Assembly: GCA_016712275.1 (NCBI GenBank)
Contig: JADJRI010000008.1
Span: 86,401 to 150,400, forward strand
Length of the DNA stretch: 64,000 nucleotides
From: Planctomycetota bacterium
GTDB lineage: Bacteria > Planctomycetota > Phycisphaerae > UBA1845 > UTPLA1
Direction: 5' to 3'
The notes under the pieces: generated by a model
What the model was told of the DNA's origin: nothing
Databases searched by the model: none
The model's input: the letters and a program-made list of their open reading frames with translations, nothing else
In this document: one piece after another, positions 43,385-53,171 of the stretch
Layout: every line of letters starts with the position of its first letter
Numbering within the stretch: the first letter of the stretch is position 1
Made by a program: the position numbers and the translations under genes

Positions 43385-45570
43385 TCATCCCGCTCCCATC
43401 AGCCTCAACCGATCGCCGTACTTCGCCACGAGTGCCGTTCTTATGACGCTGCATTCCGGTTTGCGGAGTTGGGCGTCTTCGCGGATGAGATCGCCGGCGT
43501 CGCGTTGGGCTTCGCGGAGGATTTCTGCGTCTCGGACGAGATCGGCCACGCGGAGTTCGGGGAGGCCGTGCTGGCGCACTCCCAGCATTTCGCCGGGGCC
43601 GCGGATGCGGAGATCTTCTTCGGCGATGCGGAAGCCGTCCGTCGTTTTGACAAGAACCGAAAGACGCTCGTTCTCCACCCCGTGGGCGCCGGCGGTCATA
43701 AGCAGGCAGTGCCCTTGCTTTGACCCTCGGCCGACGCGCCCGCGGAGCTGGTGGAGCTGCGAGAGGCCGTACCGTTCGGCGTGCTCCACCACCATGCAGG
43801 TGGCGTTGGCCACGTCGATGCCGACTTCGATGACCGTTGTGGCGACGAGCATTTGAATGCGGCCGGCAGCGAAATCGGCCATGACTTTTTCGCGATCCTC
43901 AGTCGACATGCGGCCATGCAGGAGGCCAAGAGAGTGGCCGCGGAATTCGACGTCGCGCAGACGTTCGAATTCGACGGTGGCGGCTTTCGCCTCGATCTTG
44001 TCTGATTCGTCGATGAGCGGATAAACGACATACGCCTGCTCACCGGCCGACAGCCGCTGGCGGATGAACTCCCATGCCGGCGGCTTCATCACCGGGGTGA
44101 CGAGGCGCGTGTGGATGGCACTTCGGCCGGGCGGGAGTTCGTCGATGGTGGTCACGTCGAGGTCGCCAAAGACTGTCATCGCCAGCGTGCGCGGGATGGG
44201 CGTCGCGGACATGACGAGATAGTGCGGGGTTGGGCCCATGCCGCCATCGGCTGTGTTGCCTTTATTGCGAATAGTCGCGCGTTGGCGAACACCGAAGCGG
44301 TGCTGTTCGTCGATCACCACGAGACCGAGCCGGTCGAATTGCACGTCATCCTGTATCAGCGCGTGGGTGCCGACGACGAGATCGAGCCTGCCGGCGGCGA
44401 TGCTTGAGACCATCTCGCGACGGTCGACCGCTTTCATTCCGCCGACGAGGAGGGCGTGCCGCACGCGGCTGCCAGCCAGATATTTTTCGATCGATCGGGC
44501 GTGCTGTTCGGCGAGGAGTTCCGTCGGCGCCATGATGGCGACCTGCATTTTGTTGGCGATGGCGACGAGCGCGGCGTAGAGGGCGACGACGGTCTTGCCG
44601 CAGCCGACATCGCCCTGAAGCATGCGGTTCATGGGGCGCGGCGCGGCGAGGTCGGCGGAGATTTCCCTGACGGCGCGCTCCTGGCCGCCTGTGAGGGCGA
44701 AGGGGAAACGGGCACGGATGCGGCGGTCGATCTCGTCACTCGACGGTAATGCCTTTGCCGTGGCACATTCGGCGCGCTGCCGCCGGGCGATCTGGGTGGC
44801 AAGTTGCAACAGGAACAACTCGTCATAGGCAAGTCGGCGCTGGGCCTTCGCCACATCTTCGTCGCTCCTCGGCCGGTGGAGCACCTCCAGCGACCATCGG
44901 CGCGGGGCAAGCGAGCGCGCGGCCATATGCTGCGGCGTGTGCCACTCCTTCACCAGCGCGAGCATGTGCTCCAGATTGGTCGCGATCAGCCGTGCGATCT
45001 GCTCGCTGGAGAGCATGGCGGTGGCGGGATAAACACCGGCGATGCTGGCGGCTTTTCCTTCATTCGCCGGCGCGGCCGAATCGCTAAGAATTGCGATTTT
45101 GGGATTCACCAATTGCGGCAATTGTCGAAATTCGCGGACGGCGCCGGTGGCGGACGATCATTCCCGGCCGGATGCGATCGGCCATCCACAGGGGCGTTGA
45201 ACCAGACCATGCCGCAACGGGCGGAATTGTCCGTGAGGGTGGCCGTGACGCTGCGGCCGCGTTGGCCGAATTGCTTTTTCACGGCCGTGACCTGGCCGAC
45301 CACGGAGGCGATCATGCCTTCGTCGAGATTTTCGATGAGACGCTCTTCGGTGCGCTCGTGGCGCATGGGAACATATTCGAGCAGGTCGGCGATGGTGCGT
45401 ATGCCAAGGCGGGCGAAGGCTTCCGCGCGTTTGGGGCCGACGCCGGGGAGGAATTTGATTTCGTCGGAAAGTTGGAAAGTGGGTTGTGCGGCGGGTGAAT
45501 TTGTTTGCCGCGATTCCGCGGGCTTCGACTGAATGGCTGCCGCAGTCACCCGATCCTTGGAATCGCTCAT
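43385..45570 (-). CDS. recG: ATP-dependent DNA helicase RecG, frameshifted
   Basis: It restarts stalled replication forks and processes Holliday junctions. The N-terminal frame (MSDSKDRVTAAA, LPGVGPKRAEAFARLGIRT) has the wedge/OB domain. The helicase frame begins near 45121, with Walker A MLQGDVGCGKTVVALYAAL, the DEQH box VVIDEQHRFGV, motif III MSATPIPRTLAMTV and motif VI QLRGRVGRG. Between about 45130 and 45210 the frame shifts twice (CCCC where three C fit; the correct reading gives WMADRIRPGMIVR and TGAVREFRQLPQL). The start overlaps the LysM gene stop (ATGA, 45567-45570). Confidence 0.9.
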
Positions 45571-45926
45571 GGAATGATCAGTTTCATGCCCACCGGAAGG
45601 TTGGTTGGATCTGTCACCCGCTTGCGGTTGGCCACGGAGATTTTTCTCCAGTGCTTGCTGTTTCCGTAATATAGTTCGGCCAGGCTCCATAGCGTTTCAT
45701 TCGCCTGCACAAGATGAATCCGACCCGGGATATGGGCCGTATCGAAATTATCGCCCGAATTTGCGCCCGCCGTGCCGGCCTTATTTGCAACTGGCGACGG
45801 CGCGGCCGGTTTTGGTTTGCCACACGCACCGACGAGCAGGAAAATGACCGCACCCACGGCCAAGCCATACGCAGCCGTCGACCGACCCCTGCCGCTCCCC
45901 CAAGCACGTCTGCATCCGCTTTGCAT
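45567..45926 (-). CDS. LysM-domain protein with signal anchor
   Basis: Using the ATG at 45924-45926 gives 119 aa: a hydrophobic segment AAYGLAVGAVIFLLVGAC that may end in a lipobox, a Pro/Ala/Gly linker and one LysM domain (GRIHLVQANETLWSLAELYY to LPVGMKLIIP) that binds peptidoglycan glycans. An earlier TTG start is possible. The stop overlaps the recG start, an unusual but clear coupling of a wall-binding protein with a DNA helicase gene. Confidence 0.8.
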   Translation of the reverse strand: MQSGCRRAWGSGRGRSTAAYGLAVGAVIFLLVGACGKPKPAAPSPVANKAGTAGANSGDNFDTAHIPGRIHLVQANETLWSLAELYYGNSKHWRKISVANRKRVTDPTNLPVGMKLIIP

Positions 45927-46055
45927 ACACCCGCTATTATGCCATCGGGGGCGAATCAATGAAACAGGGCAATGTTGGCCATATGCCCCCGCGACCTTTA
46001 CAATTGCTGACTTTTCGAAACGAAAGCTAAACGCTCAATCCTCCGGAGAATCAAT

Positions 46056-46904
46056 ATGCCCCTGCTTGTCACTGGAACTGTCGGCATCGATACGGTCGAA
46101 ACACCCCTTAAGCGCGTCGACGATATTCTCGGCGGATCGGCGTTTCACTTTGCCATCGCGGCTTCGCTGGTCGCACCTGTGCGACTGGTCGCAGCGGTGG
46201 GCGAGGATTTTCCACCCGATCTCAAGAAATTCTTCGATGGCTCGCCGATCGACACGACCGGCCTTGAGATTCGGCGGGGGTCGAAGACATTTCGCTGGCA
46301 TGGCAAATATTTCGACGACATGAATCAGCGCGAGAGCATCCGCACCGATCTCAACGTCATCGCCGAAACGCCGCCGCCGATTCCCGACGGCTTTCGCGAT
46401 TCCGAGTATGTCTTTCTCGCCAACACGCACCCGGATGTGCAGCGCGGCTTCATCGAGCAGATTCGAAAGCCCAAGCTGATCGTCATGGACACGATGGATT
46501 TGTGGATCAACATTGCCCGCGAGGAATTGATTCGGACGTTGGGGCATGTCCATGGCGTGGTGATGAACGACAGCGAAACGCGACTGCTGACCAACCTGCG
46601 CGATATTATTCCCTCGGCCAGGGCCATACTTGAGTTCGGGCCACAGTTTGTGGTCGTCAAGCGCGGCGAACATGGCGCGACGCTGGTGACGCGTGACGAA
46701 CTTGTGGCGCTGCCCGCCTATCCGACAACGACCGTCGTCGATCCGACGGGCGCCGGGGACAGCTTTGCCGGCGGCATGATGGCATATCTCGCCTCGGTGA
46801 ATCGCACGGATACGGCCGCACTGAAAGCCGCGATGGCCCATGGCGCGTGCATCGCCTCCATCTGTATTGAGGACTTTTCCAGCTTCGCGCTGAAGCGCGG
46901 ATAA
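46056..46904 (+). CDS. PfkB-family carbohydrate kinase
   Basis: The 282-aa protein has the ribokinase-type start GTVGIDTVETPLKRVDDILGGSA (Gly-rich sugar site) and the C-terminal DPTGAGDSFAGGMMAYLA, where Asp of GAGD is the catalytic base. A PfkB-like protein VKRGEHGATLV strand precedes it. The family phosphorylates ribose, fructose, adenosine or related sugars; the exact substrate is not clear. CCGGAGAATCAAT before the ATG supports the start. It is divergent from the LysM/recG genes. Confidence 0.85.
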   Translation: MPLLVTGTVGIDTVETPLKRVDDILGGSAFHFAIAASLVAPVRLVAAVGEDFPPDLKKFFDGSPIDTTGLEIRRGSKTFRWHGKYFDDMNQRESIRTDLNVIAETPPPIPDGFRDSEYVFLANTHPDVQRGFIEQIRKPKLIVMDTMDLWINIAREELIRTLGHVHGVVMNDSETRLLTNLRDIIPSARAILEFGPQFVVVKRGEHGATLVTRDELVALPAYPTTTVVDPTGAGDSFAGGMMAYLASVNRTDTAALKAAMAHGACIASICIEDFSSFALKRG

Positions 46905-47016
46905 GAACGAGGTGAATCGCCGTATTACAGCCTATCGCAAGATGCTGAGCATCGAGGGACTGTAGAAGACAGTCGTTTTCCATCAAGAGAATCTGATTCG
47001 GTATGTAAGTCGCCGA

Positions 47017-47479
47017 TCAGCAGTTTTCTTCGTACGCTCGAATGACGGCAGTGAATTCGGCCGGGTCCTTCGAAGCGAGCAATTTCGAAAAGACGCCCTC
47101 ATTGATGACAATGCGGCTGAGCGCCGCGAGCGCCCAGCAAATGCGGGCCCGTCTGATGTGGCGGGCTGACGAGCAGGGCGATCAACGACACCGGTTTGCC
47201 GTCGATCGAGGCAAAGTCGATCGGCGAATTCGTGCGCCCGATGGCCAATGTCAGATTCGGGATGCCCTCACATTTTGCATGGGGAACCGCGAATCCGCGC
47301 CCGATGCCGGTTGTTCGCTGGGCTTCGCGGGCCAGAACGGAAGCCAGCAGGAGGTCGCGGTTTTGTGCCATGCCATTGGCAGCGACGCGGTCGACCAGCG
47401 CGGTGATCGCCTCCTGCTTCGTGCCAGCATCCAGCGGCACGGCGATGAGCTTTTCATTCAGCAATTCGCTGACTTTCAT
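47017..47479 (-). CDS. ptsN: PTS EIIA (PtsN/fructose-type) protein, frameshifted near its end
   Basis: The ATG at 47477-47479 (MKVSELLNEKLIAVPL) follows GGAG. The phosphorylatable His is in GRGFAVPHAKCEGIPN, then LAIGRTNSPIDFASIDGKPV and LIALLVSPPHQTG. In the direct frame the protein then ends prematurely (LLGARGAQPHCHQ). Adding one base near 47145 gives CWALAALSRIVINEGVF and then SKLLASKDPAEFTAVIRAY, the standard EIIA ending, with stop at 47017-47019. About 154 aa when repaired. It is probably the regulatory nitrogen-PTS component; no EI or HPr gene is nearby. Confidence 0.75.
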
Positions 47480-47699
47480 CGCGATCACTCCATGGCGGTT
47501 CGACCCATCCGGCACAATCGAAGAAACTGCATTCCGCGACTCGAGATCCTCTGTTCGCGTCGATGATTTTCAATCCTACAAGTACGGGGAGGAAAATTCA
47601 AACCGCGGGATCGCCCATGCCGGCGGACAAGGCGCGCTGGCGTGGCCACTTCAAACGTCTCGGATTCATGAAAACAAAGCGTTCCACAGGGCCGCGGAA

Positions 47700-49790
47700 T
47701 CACCCTTCGAGGAGCCGATTTACAAATAACTGTATGTCTTTTCCATCGGGGCCATCGAGCCCATCGAGATCGGCCGCCCTCAGGACAAAAGGCTGTGTCG
47801 TAAGACCAAGGAGCGCATCCACGAATCTCGGAATGTCGTTGACATCGACCACAAGATCGCAATTCGTATCGCCGGTCATGGATACGCCGAAGATATCGTA
47901 CGGCTGCCCGTCGCCGCCCACCTGCGCCATCAACACCGGATTTGATTTGCCGGTCTGTTCCCACAATGCGTAAGCCAGCGCACCGCGGTTGGTCGGATCG
48001 GACTGGGCGTTCGGGTTGTTGTCTCTCAGGAATTCGATGTACTCGCGCGAGGTTTGCTGATAATAAAGGGTGACTTTCGCGCCGGCCGCCCCGGACGGAA
48101 TCTCAAAAAAAGTGTCATCCCAATGCTGACCGTCGGCGTATGTGTAACCGACCGGCGCAGCCTGAATCGCCTGAAAATTCGCATTGGTGAATCCGCGCGG
48201 CGGAATTCGATTGTCGTAATACATCTTCGTGCCAAAAGCCGAATGCTGCGACGGCGCGGCCGAAAGGTTTACCAGGGCCGCAACATTTTCGTCGGGACCG
48301 ATTTCCGCGTGATAGACCTTTGTTGATGCCGAATCGAGCGTCGCGGTCGACTTGTCGTACCCTCCGAACACGACAAACGGCTCCTCCGAATCGGAGCAGT
48401 CAAAATACTCCACCGTCAGGAACATTCGCCGACCTTCGATGTAACCGGTTGGCAATTTGTGGCCGGTCTGGTTGACAACACGCACCTTCAGTCGGACTTC
48501 GCCGGGCGCGTGCTCGTCATCCAATGAAACCTCCAGGTCCGCGGCCAGTTGGTGAAACTCCTCGTTCTTGGCGACATTGGCCAGAATGGCATCGACCCGG
48601 TCCTGAAAGAACTCCGGACCCAGACCGTCGGAAATCGGGAAGCCTTCAATCGGGCCATCCGGACCGAACTGAAGCGCAATGGCCTCAAGCACCCAGGTGC
48701 TGGCGCCGCGGAAATCGTGACGGGGGATGTCCGGGCGCTCGCCCTGAACGAATTCGCAGCCCTGGTCAAGATGTCCGGCCATGTGACAATCCTGACAGGA
48801 CGAAACACTGTTCTGGCCCGGCGCGCCGAAGCGGCCGCCCAAATCGACTCCGCCCGGCTGCGAAAAGGAACTCTTGAGCCATTCGCTATAGGTGCGCTGC
48901 TCGGCCGCCATGTTGTACTTGTTGCCGTCGGGATGGCGCACGCCGGTGCCATTGAAAACGGCCTGGCCCTGTGCGTTGTAACTGACGTGTGGAAAGCTCA
49001 CATCGTGGCAGGTCGCACACAAATTTGATTTGAGGTGAAACGGCGATTGGAAGGTTGGGCAACCATCGGGCAGGCCCAGATCATCTTCGCATTGGCCGAA
49101 CGTAAATACATAGTGGAAGCTGGTGTCGCAGGTGACTGCGGGCGGAGAGGGAATTCCGTCTTCAACGAGCGGAAAAGGCCCGCGCCGTCGATCGAAAGGG
49201 TCGATGACATAGTTCGCGCTGCCGCCAAAACCGGGGCTTGGCGGATTGCCGAGGTCGAACGATTGCACGGGCCGGTCGTTGCCAAGGCCGAACAGAATGA
49301 TTTCGTCGAGGGGTGTGGCCGCATAGGTGGGATCAAATGGATCCACGAGTCGGTGGCAGAAGTGGCAGGTGATTCCGTCGCGATCATCCCGCGTGATGGC
49401 CGCTCCATTGGTCGGCACGGATCGACCTTCGAGCCATGCCTTTGGCACATGGCATCGAATGCATGTATCTCCGGAGCCGGGCGCATCGCGTTCGGCGATA
49501 TCAAGGCAGGCATAAAAAACCGGATCGCGCGCCGCCTGGGCCATTAAGCTGCCGCTCCACTCTTCAAAAATCGGCGCATCCTGACCATGACAGCCGGAGC
49601 ATTGGTTTGTCGAAATGATGATGTCATTGCCCGGCTCCAGTCCGAGCTGTTGCGTGCCACGCATGTAGAAATTCTGGATATTGGTTGGCAATGGGACGAT
49701 GGGATCGGCTGCCAACGGCGCCGCGGCGGCCATTACAATGCAGACGGCCGTGCAATGGCGAATCGACTTCATGATGAATGAATGGTTCAT
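47700..49790 (-). CDS. Secreted pentaheme cytochrome c with dockerin-like tail
   Basis: The 696-aa exported protein has a signal peptide (CTAVCIVMAAAAPLAADP) and five CXXCH heme sites: CSGCH (64-68), CIRCH (110-114), CHFCH (142-146), CATCH (258-262) and CQDCH (332-336). The region 400-600 is beta-rich and lacks heme motifs. The end (about 625-696) has dockerin-like motifs GDTNCDLVVDVNDIPRFV and AADLDGLDGPDGKDIQLF. It is probably a periplasmic or surface multiheme electron-transfer protein anchored through its tail. An internal Met at residue 7 is an alternative start. Confidence 0.85.
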   Translation of the reverse strand: MNHSFIMKSIRHCTAVCIVMAAAAPLAADPIVPLPTNIQNFYMRGTQQLGLEPGNDIIISTNQCSGCHGQDAPIFEEWSGSLMAQAARDPVFYACLDIAERDAPGSGDTCIRCHVPKAWLEGRSVPTNGAAITRDDRDGITCHFCHRLVDPFDPTYAATPLDEIILFGLGNDRPVQSFDLGNPPSPGFGGSANYVIDPFDRRRGPFPLVEDGIPSPPAVTCDTSFHYVFTFGQCEDDLGLPDGCPTFQSPFHLKSNLCATCHDVSFPHVSYNAQGQAVFNGTGVRHPDGNKYNMAAEQRTYSEWLKSSFSQPGGVDLGGRFGAPGQNSVSSCQDCHMAGHLDQGCEFVQGERPDIPRHDFRGASTWVLEAIALQFGPDGPIEGFPISDGLGPEFFQDRVDAILANVAKNEEFHQLAADLEVSLDDEHAPGEVRLKVRVVNQTGHKLPTGYIEGRRMFLTVEYFDCSDSEEPFVVFGGYDKSTATLDSASTKVYHAEIGPDENVAALVNLSAAPSQHSAFGTKMYYDNRIPPRGFTNANFQAIQAAPVGYTYADGQHWDDTFFEIPSGAAGAKVTLYYQQTSREYIEFLRDNNPNAQSDPTNRGALAYALWEQTGKSNPVLMAQVGGDGQPYDIFGVSMTGDTNCDLVVDVNDIPRFVDALLGLTTQPFVLRAADLDGLDGPDGKDIQLFVNRLLEG

Positions 49791-50144
49791 GCTAATCCCG
49801 ATAATCGGACGCAGGTTTGCGGGAATGAAAAAGCACTATTCAGGGGCAAATCGCAAATTTCGCGCGCTGCGGCTTCCACCCCCCATTTGCTGCGGAATTC
49901 GAGTATGAGCCTGTCTCCCCCGTTTTCACAAACGACCCCATTTCGCTTGCGATACTCCAATCATATCGGGACCATCGGCGCGATTCAACGCGAGCTTTCA
50001 TATCGAAATTGGGGCAGTCTGATGCGCCTGTTTGATTCTGCGTAAATCACCGCATTTGAATTCGCCATTTCGGAGCTTCTGCTTTCACCCCTCGCCCCAT
50101 CAGGCTACATTTGAGCGGATTATTACGCCTTTTGGAGACTTGGC
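49791..50144. other. 354-base region between divergent cytochrome and hutU genes
   Basis: It has no gene of its own. GCTTTCACCCCTCGCCCC and TTTTGGAGACTTGGC (the hutU ribosome site) are the only notable words. Promoters for both genes are presumably here but no clear -35/-10 pair was identified. Confidence 0.45.
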
Positions 50145-51839
50145 ATGCCTTCGACGACGAAAACCCACTTTTCAGAATCACTATCGAGCAGCGTCTCAGG
50201 TCCGCGAACCATTCGTGCCCCGCGCGGCACAATGCTCACCTGCAAGGGCTGGCAGCAGGAAGCCGCGCGCATGCTGCACAACAATCTCGACCCAGACGTG
50301 GCCGAGAACCCTGACGAACTCATCGTATATGGCGGCACCGGTAAGGCCGCGCGCTCCTGGCCGGATTTCGATCGCATCGTACGATCCTTGCGCAGCCTCG
50401 AGAACGATGAGACGCTGCTTGTGCAGAGCGGCCGCGCCGTCGGCATTGTTCGGACGCACGAAGCCGCGCCGCGCGTGCTGATTGCGAACTCGCTACTGGT
50501 GCCGAATTGGGCCAATTGGGACGAGTTTCGGCGTCTCGAAGCGATGGGCCTGACCATGTTCGGCCAGATGACCGCGGGCAGTTGGATTTACATCGGCACG
50601 CAGGGGATTTTGCAGGGAACCTACGAAACATTCGGCGCGGCAGCCCAGCGACACTTCAATGGCGATCTTGCCGGTCGATTGGTCGTGACAGCCGGCCTTG
50701 GCGGGATGGGAGGGGCGCAGCCACTCGCGGCAACGATGAACGGCGCGAGCTGTCTTTGCATTGAAGTCGATCGGCACCGCATTCGGCGGCGGCTCGAGAC
50801 ACAGTATGTCATGGAGATGTCCGAGTCGCTCGACGAAGCGATGATGCGGATCGACGCCGCCCGCCGCGAAAAGAGGCCGCTTTCGGTCGGCCTGCTCGGA
50901 AACGCGGCCGATGTGCTTCCAGAGATGGCCCGTCGCGGCATGGTGCCCGATTTGCTCACCGACCAGACCAGCGCCCATGATCCGTTGCAGGGATATGTGC
51001 CGCACCAGATTCCGTATGCTGATGCAATGGCACTGCGCAAGAGCGACCCCGACAAGTATGTGAAACTCTCTGTGGCGGCGATGGGCGCGCATGTGCAGGC
51101 GATGCTCGACTTGCAGAATAAGGGCGCGATCACGTTTGACTATGGCAATAATATTCGCGCCGAGGCGGTGAAAGCCGGCGTGAAAAACGCGTTTGACATC
51201 AAGGGGTTCGTGCCGGAGTACATTCGGCCGCTCTTTTGCGAAGGCGCGGGGCCGTTCCGCTGGTGCGCGTTGTCCGGCGAGGGGGACGACATTGCCGCGA
51301 CCGATCGCGTCATCCTCGAACTCTTCCCCGAAAATAAACACCTCGCCCGCTGGATCAAAATGGCCGGCGAGCAAATCAAGTTTCAGGGGCTGCCGGCGCG
51401 CATTTGCTGGCTCGGATATGGCGAACGGGCCAAAGCCGGGCTGGCATTCAACGAACTCGTTCGCACCGGCAAAGTGAAAGCCCCCATCGTCATCGGCCGC
51501 GACCATCTCGACTGCGGCAGCGTGGCCTCGCCCAACCGCGAAACCGAAGGCATGCTCGACGGCAGCGACGCGATCGCCGACTGGCCGATCCTGAATGCGC
51601 TGGCGAACACGGCCTGCGGTGCAAGCTGGGTGAGTGTCCACCACGGCGGCGGCGTCGGCATCGGCATGAGCATTCACGCGGGCATGGTGATTGTGGCGGA
51701 TGGCACGGACCTCGCCAAAGAACGACTGCAGCGCGTGCTCACCTGCGATCCGGCGATGGGCGTGTTTCGGCATGTGGATGCGGGGTATGAGCGGGCGAAG
51801 GATGTAGCACAGGAACGTGGAGTGGCTATTCCAAAATAA
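50145..51839 (+). CDS. hutU: Urocanate hydratase
   Basis: Second step of histidine degradation: it converts urocanate to imidazolone propionate using tightly bound NAD+. The 564-aa protein shows the family NAD-binding segment TAGLGGMGGAQPLAATM, RAVGIVRTHEAAPRVLIANS, the conserved region HDPLQGYVPHQIPYADA, FDYGNNIRAEA, and CGASWVSVHHGGGVGIGMS with the active-site segment. Length is standard. The ATG at 50145 is preceded by TTTTGGAG. No hutH, hutI or hutG is adjacent, so the pathway is spread over the genome. Confidence 0.95.
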   Translation: MPSTTKTHFSESLSSSVSGPRTIRAPRGTMLTCKGWQQEAARMLHNNLDPDVAENPDELIVYGGTGKAARSWPDFDRIVRSLRSLENDETLLVQSGRAVGIVRTHEAAPRVLIANSLLVPNWANWDEFRRLEAMGLTMFGQMTAGSWIYIGTQGILQGTYETFGAAAQRHFNGDLAGRLVVTAGLGGMGGAQPLAATMNGASCLCIEVDRHRIRRRLETQYVMEMSESLDEAMMRIDAARREKRPLSVGLLGNAADVLPEMARRGMVPDLLTDQTSAHDPLQGYVPHQIPYADAMALRKSDPDKYVKLSVAAMGAHVQAMLDLQNKGAITFDYGNNIRAEAVKAGVKNAFDIKGFVPEYIRPLFCEGAGPFRWCALSGEGDDIAATDRVILELFPENKHLARWIKMAGEQIKFQGLPARICWLGYGERAKAGLAFNELVRTGKVKAPIVIGRDHLDCGSVASPNRETEGMLDGSDAIADWPILNALANTACGASWVSVHHGGGVGIGMSIHAGMVIVADGTDLAKERLQRVLTCDPAMGVFRHVDAGYERAKDVAQERGVAIPK

Positions 51840-51873
51840 GATTGCAAGCTGATCAACGAATACCAAGCAACCG

Positions 51874-51970
51874 ATTAGAGCAATTCACGATTGTATTGAT
51901 CTGTTTAGCACAGCCCCAACGGGGCAGGGAGAACGCGGAGTGGCCTCATTCAACCGTGAAACGCTCTAAT
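51874..51970 (-). repeat. MITE-like dispersed repeat, copy B, overlapping the pyrD stop
   Basis: It has terminal inverted repeats ATTAGAGCAATTCACG (51874-51889) and CGTGAAACGCTCTAAT (51955-51970), 14 of 16 matching. It is about 80% identical to 29573-29667 in inverse orientation. The last codon and TAG stop of pyrD (51966-51971) lie in and at the edge of this end. Confidence 0.65.
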
Positions 51971-52898
51971 CGCGCACCTCATGGACAGCGCCGATTATCT
52001 CGTTGACCGACCCCAATCCGCGCTGAATTAGATAGTCTTCAATCCCCCTCACAATCCCCATCGGCGCATCCGGATGCGCAAACAACGCCGTCCCAACTGC
52101 CACCGCCGTGGCACCGGCCAGCATGAACTCCACCGCATCCTGCCAGCACCGCACCCCGCCCATTCCGATAATCGGCACCCCAGCCGCCCGCGTCACATCC
52201 CGATACACCCGGTGAATCATCTGCACCGCCATCGGCTTGATCGCCGGCCCGCTCACCCCGCCGGTCATATTCGCCAGCACCGGCCGCTGCGTGCGAATGT
52301 CGATCTTCATGCCCAGAAACGTATTGATCATCGACAGCGCATCCGCCCCGCCCGCGATCGCCGCCCGCGCCGTCGAGCAGATATCCGTCACATTCGGCGA
52401 CAGCTTCACCAACAGCACGCCGCGTTTCACGACCGGCCGCACCGCCGCGACTAGCTCCTTAAGCAACACGGCATCCGTGCCGAATGTCAATCCATCCTTT
52501 ACATTCGGACACGAAACATTCAGCTCGACGCCAGCCAGGCCGTCGGCCGTGTCAAGAATACGGCACACCTCGACATAGTCCTCGATACTCTCCCCCGCCA
52601 CATTTACAAACACAGCGGGACCGAGCGTCTGGCAGTCCGGCAATTTGCTCTTCATGAATTCATCGATGCCGACGTTGGCCAGGCCGATTGCGTTCAGCAT
52701 TCCCCCAGGCGTCTCAACAATCCGTTGCGGCGGGTTCCCCTTTCGCGGCCGCAAGGTCACGCTCTTGGTCGTGAAGCCGCCCAACATCGACATGTCGAGA
52801 TACGGCGCATACTCCCGTCCAAAGCCGCAGGTTCCAGACGCGGTCATCACTGGGTTCTTCAGTCGAACGCGACCGATCTGGACGGATAGGTCTGGCAT
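51966..52898 (-). CDS. pyrD: Dihydroorotate dehydrogenase, NAD-linked type (PyrD)
   Basis: The pyrimidine pathway enzyme oxidises dihydroorotate with FMN. The 310-aa protein from ATG 52896-52898 (MPDLSVQIGRVRLKNPVMTA) has the FMN barrel motifs ASGTCGFGREYAPYLDM, LGGFTTKSVTLRPRKGNPPQ, NVSCPNVKDG with the catalytic Cys, VKLSPNV, and GMGGVRCWQDAVEFMLAG. The class 1B type works with a PyrK electron subunit, which is not seen here. The last two codons and stop coincide with the end of a MITE-like repeat. Confidence 0.9.
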   Translation of the reverse strand: MPDLSVQIGRVRLKNPVMTASGTCGFGREYAPYLDMSMLGGFTTKSVTLRPRKGNPPQRIVETPGGMLNAIGLANVGIDEFMKSKLPDCQTLGPAVFVNVAGESIEDYVEVCRILDTADGLAGVELNVSCPNVKDGLTFGTDAVLLKELVAAVRPVVKRGVLLVKLSPNVTDICSTARAAIAGGADALSMINTFLGMKIDIRTQRPVLANMTGGVSGPAIKPMAVQMIHRVYRDVTRAAGVPIIGMGGVRCWQDAVEFMLAGATAVAVGTALFAHPDAPMGIVRGIEDYLIQRGLGSVNEIIGAVHEVRD

Positions 52899-53015
52899 GA
52901 AGGCGACTGTGGCTCCTGAAACGGGATTCTTCCGAATCGGATTCAACATCCGGGCCGGACGCGCCCTTGTCAAGCGAAATGGCCATCGTGCCAAAGGTAA
53001 AGTTTGATGAAGTCC

Positions 53016-53035
53016 CACAGCCGAGGGCGGCTGTG
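53016..53035. repeat. REP-like palindrome of another family
   Basis: CACAGCCG (53016-53023), loop AGGG, CGGCTGTG (53028-53035), in the gap between divergent pyrD and the methyltransferase gene. It is a single copy here. Similar GTGGCACAGCCG elements are known to me as a planctomycete intergenic type, stated from memory. Confidence 0.5.
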
Positions 53036-53171
53036 CCACATGAAACTTTGCCGGTACCGGCATAGTGACCCGACTTGCCGCTTGCGATACAATTTCCGCC
53101 AAATCGCCTGCGGTCCCCATCGACATCGGGCCGGTCGATTAGTCGGTCGCATCATAGGGAGCCCACATCGC

